A DNA stretch of 13,544 nucleotides, from contig JBGVLZ010000004.1 of NCBI GenBank assembly GCA_045124505.1, positions 1 through 13,544 of the forward strand. Direction: 5' to 3'. Shown here piece by piece: positions 1 through 6,517 of the stretch (its first letter is position 1; each line of letters begins with the position of its first letter). The position numbers and the translations under genes are program-made. Source of the DNA: RGIG7213 sp045124505. Its GTDB lineage: Bacteria > Bacillota > Clostridia > Oscillospirales > CAG-272. The notes under the pieces are model-generated. The model was not told the DNA's origin and made no database searches. It saw only the letters and a list, made by a program, of their open reading frames with translations.

Positions 1-600
1 TATGAAGTGCAGTACGGCGTTGACTTTGACATTTCCGCAGAAGATTTTGAAAAGCTTACCGAAGAGGAAAAAGCTGTTTATTACGAAGCTGATGAAGCGA
101 TGAACAGTGATAATGAGGTAATTCAGGCTTACCGAATGATGTTGAGTCTTTCGATACTTATTGTGAGTCTCGGCTTGTTTTTATCATTTTTTATACTTGA
201 ATTTATAGTTCCCGTGCTTTTGGGCAACGGTCAGACTATCGGAAAAAAGATATTCGGTGTTGCGGTAATGCGCACCAATTCCGTTAAAATAACGACACCT
301 GTGCTTTTTATAAGGTCTATACTCGGTAAATATACAATTGAAACGATGGTACCGGTATTTCTCGTCTTTATGATAGTTTTCGGTGTGCTCGGATTCATCG
401 GCGCACTTGTGGTTCTTGCAATAATTCTTCTTAATATAATTCTCGTATTCACTACCCGTTACTCTTCCACCATTCACGATCTGCTTTCCGATACGGTTAC
501 AGTCGACATGGCAAGCCAGAGGATATTTGACAGCTATGACAGTATGATAGAATACAAGAAGAAGCTGCACGCTGAGGCAGTTTCGAAGGAAGATTATTGA
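1..600 (+). CDS. RDD-family membrane protein, 5' end missing
   Basis: The frame is open from the first base of the window, so the true start lies upstream; the GTG at 7 is only an internal codon choice. About 199 residues are present. Two hydrophobic stretches, roughly residues 45-75 and 105-150, look like membrane segments. Between them is GQTIGKKIFGVAVMRT, the typical RDD pattern (Gly-x-Thr-x-Gly-Lys-x-x-x-Gly), and after the last one comes IHDLLSDTVTVD, the second typical RDD block with the conserved His-Asp and Thr-Val. RDD proteins are small integral membrane proteins of mostly unknown function; some have been linked to ion transport. A charged, Glu-rich segment precedes the first membrane span and a short Lys-rich tail ends the protein. 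It stops 54 bases before the ABC ATPase gene with no hairpin between, so read-through into that operon is possible. Confidence 0.8.
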   Translation, partial: YEVQYGVDFDISAEDFEKLTEEEKAVYYEADEAMNSDNEVIQAYRMMLSLSILIVSLGLFLSFFILEFIVPVLLGNGQTIGKKIFGVAVMRTNSVKITTPVLFIRSILGKYTIETMVPVFLVFMIVFGVLGFIGALVVLAIILLNIILVFTTRYSSTIHDLLSDTVTVDMASQRIFDSYDSMIEYKKKLHAEAVSKEDY

Positions 601-654
601 TTGCTCTGTTTTTCATTTTAACTTAATATAATTCGATTTGGGAGGTTAGATAAA

Positions 655-1749
655 ATGAAAGTAGAATTACGAAATCTCACTAAGATCTTTCCGAGCCGCA
701 ATAAAAAGGTCGGCGGAGAGGTCATAGCGGTAAATGATTTCACATTTACAATCCCCGACGGTAAGCTCGTCGGACTTCTCGGTCCTTCAGGATGCGGTAA
801 AAGTACAACGCTTTATATGATAAGCGGTCTTCAGAAGCCGTCATCAGGACAGATCTTCTTCGGTGAAGAGGATGTCACGGAACTTTCGCCTGAAAACAGA
901 GGCGTAGGTCTTGTTTTCCAGAACTATGCGCTTTATCCGCATATGACTGTAAAGCAGAACATTATGTTCCCCCTTCAGAATCTTAAGGGTGCTGACAAGC
1001 TGACAAAGGATCAGATGCTTGAACGTGCGACGGAAGCCGCAAAGCTCGTACAGATCGACGACCTTATGGACAGAAAGCCCAGTGAGCTTTCAGGCGGTCA
1101 GCAGCAGCGTGTTGCTATTGCACGTGCGCTTGTAAAAATGCCGAGAGTTCTTCTTCTTGATGAGCCGCTTTCAAACCTTGATGCACGTCTTCGTTTGCAG
1201 ACAAGAGAAGAAATACGCAGAATCCAGAAGGAAACAGGAATCACAACTGTATTCGTAACACACGACCAGGAAGAAGCTATGAGTATTTCTGACATGATCG
1301 TTGTTATGAAGACAGGTATCGTTCAGCAGGTAGGTAAGCCTCAGGATATATACGACGATCCTACAAATCTGTTCGTTGCAAAGTTCCTCGGTACACCTCC
1401 CATAAACATATTTAAGGGACGTGTAGCGGGCGGCAAGCTTTATATCGGCAATGCAGCAGTTCTTGATGTTCCCGGTGTTAATGACCGTGATGTAACAGTA
1501 GGTATCCGTCCGGAAGGCTTCAATCTTGATGAAAACGGCGCATTTGTTTGTGAGCTTTCAAACATCGAAGTCATGGGACGTGATATCAGCATTGTATCAA
1601 AGCATGATGCATCACTCAACCCTGTTGTCCGTTCGATAATCAACTCCGACAGTAAGATAGATGCAACAGCTAAGACCGTTAAATACTCTCTCAAACCCCA
1701 TAAAGTGTTTATATTCGACGCTGAAAACGAAGAAAGAATACGTTTTTGA
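655..1749 (+). CDS. ABC importer ATP-binding subunit, MsmX/UgpC/MalK type
   Basis: This 364-residue protein is the cytoplasmic ATPase that powers the importer made by the next two genes. The nucleotide-binding domain has Walker A GPSGCGKST at 43-51, the Q-loop Gln at 89, the signature LSGGQQQR at 145-152, Walker B VLLLDE at 165-170, the D-loop SNLD at 173-176 and the switch His at 203. Residues from about 250 to the end form the C-terminal TOBE/OB regulatory region typical of the sugar and glycerol-phosphate (CUT1) branch. Length is normal for that family (about 360-380). The ATG at 655 has GGGAGG at 640-645. It is the first gene of the transporter cluster and its stop codon lies 11 bases before the permease. 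The CUT1 family is clear; ATPases of this type often serve several transporters, so it does not reveal the substrate. Confidence 0.95.
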   Translation: MKVELRNLTKIFPSRNKKVGGEVIAVNDFTFTIPDGKLVGLLGPSGCGKSTTLYMISGLQKPSSGQIFFGEEDVTELSPENRGVGLVFQNYALYPHMTVKQNIMFPLQNLKGADKLTKDQMLERATEAAKLVQIDDLMDRKPSELSGGQQQRVAIARALVKMPRVLLLDEPLSNLDARLRLQTREEIRRIQKETGITTVFVTHDQEEAMSISDMIVVMKTGIVQQVGKPQDIYDDPTNLFVAKFLGTPPINIFKGRVAGGKLYIGNAAVLDVPGVNDRDVTVGIRPEGFNLDENGAFVCELSNIEVMGRDISIVSKHDASLNPVVRSIINSDSKIDATAKTVKYSLKPHKVFIFDAENEERIRF

Positions 1750-1760
1750 GGTGAGAAGAT

Positions 1761-2699
1761 ATGGTTGACAGCAAACAACAATGGAAGGCGTGGATATATC
1801 TCGCACCGGCTATCGTGCTGTTGCTTATATTCACCGTCTGGCCTATTATAAATACTCTTGTTATGGCATTTACAGAGGACTACAGCAGCTTGAGTGCTCT
1901 TGGCGGTAAAGAGTTCACGTACGGTATCAAGAACTTCCAGAAGGTTATTGAATACAAGGGATTCATAAACTGCCTTAAAAACACACTTCTGCTTTGCGTT
2001 CTGACAGTTCCGATATCAACTATCTTGGCACTTGTCATCGCAGTATGTCTTAACTCCATCAAGTTCCTGCAGAGATTTTTGCAGACAATATTCTTTTTGC
2101 CCTATGTAACAAACTCTATTGCTATCGGTATGGTATTTGCGGCAATGTTCAACATCGTCGGAAACACAGCAGCTGATGTACAGGTAGTTGAAACTGTGGG
2201 TATAATAAACAATGCACTCGGTCTTTTCGGTGTTGAACCGATTAACTGGATAAATGCCGGCTCAACATATGCCGCAAATATCACGGTTATGACGGTTTAC
2301 ATTGTATGGAATGCTCTGCCGTTCAAGATACTCATTCTTCTCGGCGGTCTTCAGAGCGTTAACAAGCAGTACTACGAAGCTGCAAAGATCGACAGCACAC
2401 CCAGACTCCGTGTATTTACAAAGATCACGGTTCCGCTTCTTTCCCCGATGCTTGCATACGTTGTAATCACGGGCTTTATCGGCGGCTTCAAGGAATATTC
2501 CAGCATCGTCGGTATATTCGGTGACAAAATGGGTCCTGCAGGTGACTACGGACGTCTTAACACGATGGTCGGTTACATCTACGATTCCATTAAAAACCAT
2601 CAGGGCCGTGCAAGTGCGGCGGCGCTCATTCTGTTTGGCATTATCTTTATCGTTACAATGATAAACCTTAGTGTCAGCAAGAAGAAAACACACTATTAA
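1761..2699 (+). CDS. ABC transporter permease, MalF/UgpA type
   Basis: A 312-residue inner-membrane permease, the first of a heterodimeric pair. Hydrophobic segments lie at about 11-37, 74-98, 106-132, 174-197, 227-247 and 284-305, giving the six-helix plan of a MalF/UgpA-type subunit. The cytoplasmic EAA loop that docks on the ATPase is YYEAAKIDSTPRLRVFTKI with the following VPLLSP, from about residue 204. The normally conserved Gly after Asp in this loop (Asp-Gly) is Ser212 here. The ATG at 1761 is preceded by GAGGTGAG at 1748-1755, which overlaps the ATPase stop codon, so the two genes are probably translated together. The substrate cannot be read from the sequence; CUT1 permeases carry oligosaccharides, glycerol-3-phosphate and its diesters, among others. 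Confidence 0.93.
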   Translation: MVDSKQQWKAWIYLAPAIVLLLIFTVWPIINTLVMAFTEDYSSLSALGGKEFTYGIKNFQKVIEYKGFINCLKNTLLLCVLTVPISTILALVIAVCLNSIKFLQRFLQTIFFLPYVTNSIAIGMVFAAMFNIVGNTAADVQVVETVGIINNALGLFGVEPINWINAGSTYAANITVMTVYIVWNALPFKILILLGGLQSVNKQYYEAAKIDSTPRLRVFTKITVPLLSPMLAYVVITGFIGGFKEYSSIVGIFGDKMGPAGDYGRLNTMVGYIYDSIKNHQGRASAAALILFGIIFIVTMINLSVSKKKTHY

Positions 2700-2711
2700 G
2701 GAGGGAATATC

Positions 2712-3608
2712 ATGGCAGAAAATAAGTCTTCTAAAGTTATGCATGAACGCGACATGCAAAAAGTTTCCTCCGTACAGAAGGTTGAGAAGATCATTGTTCA
2801 GACAGCGCTCTATCTCTTCCTCGGTATAATTGCTATCATCGTTCTGTTTCCTTTTTACTGGATGCTCATTTCATCTGTAAAGAGTCTTGCAGAATATAAC
2901 CTTCCCGTACCTACGCTTTTCCCGAAGCAGATGGTATTCAGAAACTACGTTGATGCTTTTTCAACGGCAAACCTCGGCACGCTGTTCGTAAATACAGTAT
3001 ATGTCGGTGTTGTTTCCACACTTTTGTCACTCGTTATCACAGTTCTTTCGGCATTTGCGTTTGCACGTCTTGAGTTCAAGGGTAAAAATGCATTGTTCGG
3101 AGCACTTTTGGCAACGATGATGATCCCGGGTGAGCTTTTCACCATCACAAACTATTCAACAGTTAACGATTTCGGCTGGATGAATTCGTATACGGTTCTT
3201 ATTGTTCCGTTCTTGGTAAGTGTATTCTATATCTACCTTTTGAAGCAGAACTTTATGCAGATACCGAATGAACTGTATCTTGCCGCAAAGGTTGACGGTA
3301 CAAGCGACCTGAAATACCTTTGGAAGGTAATGATACCGCTTTCACTCCCCACACTTATTTCCATAACGATACTCAAGATGATGGGTGCATGGAACTCATA
3401 CGTGTGGCCGAACCTCGTTGCAAACGATGATGCACACCTGCTTATCACAAACGGTTTGAGAGGTGCTGACTTCACAGTTGACGATATGGTAAACTACCCC
3501 GTGCAGATGGCGGCAGTTGCTATTGTATCATTCCCGCTTTTCCTTGTATTTGTATTTTTGAGAAAATACATCATGAAGGGTGTTTCAAGAAGCGGTATCA
3601 AGGGTTAA
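2712..3608 (+). CDS. ABC transporter permease, MalG/UgpE type
   Basis: A 298-residue inner-membrane permease, partner of the preceding one. A charged N-terminal stretch of about 28 residues is followed by hydrophobic segments at about 30-55, 92-117, 127-145, 160-177, 210-224 and 266-284. The EAA loop reads YLAAKVDGTSDLKYLWKVM then IPLSLP from about 189; the first residue of the EAA triplet is Leu190 instead of Glu, while Asp195-Gly196 is intact. The end, Lys-Gly-Val-Ser-Arg-Ser-Gly-Ile-Lys-Gly, matches the usual MalG/UgpE ending. The ATG at 2712 follows an AAGGAGGG ribosome binding site at 2698-2704 that overlaps the previous stop codon, a sign of coupled translation. About 50 bases separate it from the solute-binding protein. 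Confidence 0.93.
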   Translation: MAENKSSKVMHERDMQKVSSVQKVEKIIVQTALYLFLGIIAIIVLFPFYWMLISSVKSLAEYNLPVPTLFPKQMVFRNYVDAFSTANLGTLFVNTVYVGVVSTLLSLVITVLSAFAFARLEFKGKNALFGALLATMMIPGELFTITNYSTVNDFGWMNSYTVLIVPFLVSVFYIYLLKQNFMQIPNELYLAAKVDGTSDLKYLWKVMIPLSLPTLISITILKMMGAWNSYVWPNLVANDDAHLLITNGLRGADFTVDDMVNYPVQMAAVAIVSFPLFLVFVFLRKYIMKGVSRSGIKG

Positions 3609-3640
3609 TGGTTCAAAAGAACTTAACATAAAAAATTAAA

Positions 3641-3646
3641 AAAGGA
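3641..3646 (+). promoter_or_regulatory. Ribosome binding site that fixes the binding-protein start
   Basis: AAAGGA lies immediately before and into an ATG at 3646, leaving no usable spacing for that codon, but is 11 bases from the ATG at 3658. The second start also gives a conventional Met-Lys-Lys lipoprotein signal peptide, so 3658 is preferred. Confidence 0.6.
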
Positions 3647-3657
3647 TGGAAAAAACT

Positions 3658-5097
3658 ATGAAAAAGATACTCACAGCAGTATGCTTGATCCTGGTGATCG
3701 TTCTGAACTGTTTTGCACTCGCTTCGTGCGGCGGCGACAGCACAGAAACAAAAGACAGCGGCAGTGCGTTTGTTCCCGAAGAAGGACTTACGTATGACGG
3801 AAGTGAAGTAGAGATCACTTTCTACCACACAATGGGTGCAAACCTCCGTACAGTACTTGATAAGTACGTTGCAAAGTTCAACGAGATGTACCCCAACATC
3901 AAGATCGTTCACTCCCAGGAGGGTGGCTACGACGATGTACGTGATAAGATCAGTACAGAGCTTACAGTTGGTAACCAGCCCAACATCGCTTACTGCTATC
4001 CCGACCACGTTGCTCTTTACAACCTCGCAGGCTCTGTTGTAACGCTTGACAGCTTCATTAATAGCAAGGCTGAAGTTACAAAGGCTGACGGCTCCAAGGA
4101 AGTACTCGGCTTCACAGAAGCACAGATCGCTGACTTTATCGACGCTTACTATAACGAAGGTAAAGAGTTCGGTGATGACAAGATGTACACACTTCCTCTT
4201 TCCAAGTCAACAGAAGTTCTTTACTACAACAAGACATTCTTTGATGCTAACAATCTTTCCGTTCCCACAACATGGGATGAGCTTGAAACACTCTGCGCAC
4301 AGATCCTCGCTATCGATCCCAACTGTATCCCCCTCGGATACGACTCCGAAGCTAACTGGTTCATCACAATGGCAGAACAGCTCAAGTCCGATTACACAAG
4401 CGCTGAAGAAGGTAACCACTTCCTCTTCGATAACGAAACAAACAGAAACTTCGTTAAGAGATTTGCAGAATGGCACCAGAAGGGTTATGTAACAACACAG
4501 GAGATCTACGGTGCTTACACATCAGGTCTTTTCGTTGCACAGACAGGCACAAAGTCCTATATGTCCATCGGTTCTTCCGCAGGTGCTACACACCAGCGTC
4601 CCGCTGCTACTGACGACGGAAGCTATCCGTTTGAAGTAGGTATAGCTACAATTCCTCAGGCAGATGCTGCTAACAAGAAGGTTATTTCTCAGGGTCCTTC
4701 ACTCTGTATCTTCAATAATGCATCACAGCAGGAAGTTGTTGCTTCTTGGCTCTTCGTTAAGTACCTTACAAGCTGTGTTGAATTCCAGGCTGAATTCGGT
4801 ATGGTTTCAGGTTACGTTCCCGTACTTGAATCCGTTGCACAGAACCCCGTATATGCTGACTTTATAGCAACAGCAAACGGCGGTGACAATATCGCAGCAC
4901 TTTCCGCTAAGGTTTGTCTTGAACAGAAGGATGCTTACTACACATCCCCTGCATTCAACGGCTCATCCGAAGCACGTGACCAGGTAGGCGCACTTATGCA
5001 GTTCTGCATGGTTGAATACAAGAATGCTGCTGACAAAGACGCAATGATCAAGAAGGCATTCGAAGACGCTGTCGCAGAATGCGAATATATGTCATAA
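3658..5097 (+). CDS. ABC transporter solute-binding lipoprotein, family 1
   Basis: A 479-residue extracellular solute-binding protein, tethered to the membrane outer face, which should hand its ligand to the two permeases upstream. The signal peptide MKKILTAVCL continues to a lipobox LASC with the lipidated Cys at residue 24. The mature N-terminus starts with a short acidic linker, then the family-1 fold with EITFYHTMGA, the Phe-Asn-x-x-Tyr-Pro-Asn-Ile element and AYCYPDHVALYN, all typical of CUT1 (sugar or glycerol-3-phosphate type) binding proteins. Conserved late elements such as GPSLCIFNNAS and the SGYVPV turn are present, so the protein looks complete. The gene is last among the transporter genes, whereas CUT1 operons often begin with it. 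Only 19 bases separate it from the nuclease gene, which implies a shared transcript. The ligand is unknown. Confidence 0.93.
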   Translation: MKKILTAVCLILVIVLNCFALASCGGDSTETKDSGSAFVPEEGLTYDGSEVEITFYHTMGANLRTVLDKYVAKFNEMYPNIKIVHSQEGGYDDVRDKISTELTVGNQPNIAYCYPDHVALYNLAGSVVTLDSFINSKAEVTKADGSKEVLGFTEAQIADFIDAYYNEGKEFGDDKMYTLPLSKSTEVLYYNKTFFDANNLSVPTTWDELETLCAQILAIDPNCIPLGYDSEANWFITMAEQLKSDYTSAEEGNHFLFDNETNRNFVKRFAEWHQKGYVTTQEIYGAYTSGLFVAQTGTKSYMSIGSSAGATHQRPAATDDGSYPFEVGIATIPQADAANKKVISQGPSLCIFNNASQQEVVASWLFVKYLTSCVEFQAEFGMVSGYVPVLESVAQNPVYADFIATANGGDNIAALSAKVCLEQKDAYYTSPAFNGSSEARDQVGALMQFCMVEYKNAADKDAMIKKAFEDAVAECEYMS

Positions 5098-5116
5098 TTA
5101 ACTAAGGTAAAATTTT

Positions 5117-6490
5117 ATGAATTTACTTTCTAAATTTTTATCTGCAGCGTTAGCACTTTGCATGGTTGCGGGATGCTTTGCATCCTGCAATCCGCAGAGT
5201 ACTGATACTACTGCAGACACAAATACGACAGACACCACAGCGGAGCTTGGTGAGATAGTTGACTATGCTTCACAGCTCAAGCTTGACATGTCGTCTTCAA
5301 GCCTTAAGATCGAAAATGTTAAGGTTAAACAGTACATCGACGGTGATACAACACACTTCTATGTTCCCGAAAGCGTTATAGACAAGGGAATACTGAAGGC
5401 AAGATATATTGCCATAAATACTCCCGAATCAACGGGACAAATTGAGGAATGGGGCAAAAAGGCTTCAAACTTCACAAAAACAAAGCTTCAGGCGGCAACA
5501 TCTATTGTACTTGAGAGTGATACAGAAGCTCTCAATGTAGACTCAACAGGTGACCGTCATCTTATCTGGGTATGGTATAAAACAGCTGATTCCGCTGAAT
5601 ACCGCAACCTCAATCTGGAAATACTTCAGGAAGGTCTTGCTATAGCATCGAGTTCATCCCAGAACCGCTACGGTTCTACTTGTATGAACGCTATCGATCA
5701 GGCTAAGGCTCACAAGCTTTACGTTTATTCTGACGAAAAAGACCCTGATTTTTACTACGGTTCAGCAATTGAGCTTACGATCAAGGAGCTCCGTGCTAAC
5801 CCCGCACTTTATACAGGCAAGACTGTTGCTTTCGAAGGTATTGTTTCGAAAAACAGCGGTCAGAGCATTTATGTCGAAGCGTTTGACGATGAAACCAATA
5901 TGTATCACGGTATTTCCGTATACTATGGATTTACACTCACAGGTGCGGGACTTAATGTTATCAAGCCCGGTAACAAGGTTCGTATCGTTGGTTCTATGCA
6001 GTTCTATGAAGCCGGCGGCACATATCAGGTTTCAGACTTGAAATATGATATGATGGATACAAAGAACCCCAACAATATCCAGAAGCTCGGCGACGGATTT
6101 GAAGCAGCTTACGTTGAAACGTCACCTGCAACATTTGCAACATCAAAGGTGTCTGTAACTGTTATCGGTGATGACGGCGAAGAAGCGATCAAGGAAGTTC
6201 CTTACGCAGAACTTGCACTTTCTTCGACATTGAGCATGAAGAACCTTGAGGTCAAGGATATTTATGTAACCAACAATGACGGCGATTCTGACGGCGCCAT
6301 GACACTCACATGTCAGGCAGAAGGTCAGACGATCTCAGTCCGCACTACAGTTCTTCTTGATGAGGCAGGTAACCTCATCACACGTGATTATTTCGAAGGC
6401 AAAACGATAGACGTGAAGGGAATTGTAGATTATTTTAACGGCAAATATCAGATCAAAGTATTCTCCGTTAAAGATGTTAATGTTCATTAA
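5117..6490 (+). CDS. Secreted SNase-like nuclease lipoprotein with two OB-fold-like domains
   Basis: A 457-residue surface nuclease. The signal peptide ends in VAGC (Cys20) or possibly FASC (Cys24), followed by a Thr/Asp-rich stalk to about residue 45. Residues ~65-205 are a staphylococcal-nuclease (thermonuclease) domain: YIDGDTTHF gives the Asp75/Asp77 calcium region, RYIAINTPES gives catalytic Arg96 and Glu104 (Arg35 and Glu43 in S. aureus nuclease) with Asn101 in place of the calcium ligand Asp40 and Thr102 conserved, and TGDRHLIWVWY gives Arg147 (Arg87). Family members hydrolyse DNA and RNA with Ca2+. Two further beta-rich segments, ~218-312 (TVAFEGIV, VRIVGSMQF) and ~363-457 (IDVKGIVDYFNGKYQI), look like OB folds that might bind nucleic acid; that part is inference. 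The ATG at 5117 has TAAGGT at 5103-5108. Its place right after the ABC genes suggests the importer takes up a product of this nuclease. Confidence 0.88.
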   Translation: MNLLSKFLSAALALCMVAGCFASCNPQSTDTTADTNTTDTTAELGEIVDYASQLKLDMSSSSLKIENVKVKQYIDGDTTHFYVPESVIDKGILKARYIAINTPESTGQIEEWGKKASNFTKTKLQAATSIVLESDTEALNVDSTGDRHLIWVWYKTADSAEYRNLNLEILQEGLAIASSSSQNRYGSTCMNAIDQAKAHKLYVYSDEKDPDFYYGSAIELTIKELRANPALYTGKTVAFEGIVSKNSGQSIYVEAFDDETNMYHGISVYYGFTLTGAGLNVIKPGNKVRIVGSMQFYEAGGTYQVSDLKYDMMDTKNPNNIQKLGDGFEAAYVETSPATFATSKVSVTVIGDDGEEAIKEVPYAELALSSTLSMKNLEVKDIYVTNNDGDSDGAMTLTCQAEGQTISVRTTVLLDEAGNLITRDYFEGKTIDVKGIVDYFNGKYQIKVFSVKDVNVH

Positions 6491-6517
6491 TTGACAATAT
6501 TTTAAAAGGAGTCATAT

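Noticed and set aside
627..632. TATAAT just upstream of the ABC ATPase gene
   Set aside because: No -35 hexamer at 16-18 bases, and the transcript would start on top of the ribosome binding site at 640-645. The operon promoter is not identified; it may lie upstream of or within the RDD gene.
2262..2759. 165-residue minus-strand open frame across the two permease genes
   Set aside because: Antisense shadow of well-supported transporter genes, with no signal peptide, motif or ribosome binding site.
3646..3657. Earlier ATG for the solute-binding protein
   Set aside because: AAAGGA directly abuts this ATG, and the extra residues add nothing to the signal peptide. The ATG at 3658 has proper spacing.
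655..5097. Naming the importer as a maltose or glycerol-3-phosphate transporter
   Set aside because: Only the CUT1 family can be read from the sequence. Substrate-specific residues are not recognisable and no sugar enzyme gene is nearby.
6491..6496. Perfect TTGACA between the SNase and repeat-lipoprotein genes
   Set aside because: A -10 at the right distance would overlap the start codon at 6518, so the transcript could not carry the ribosome binding site.
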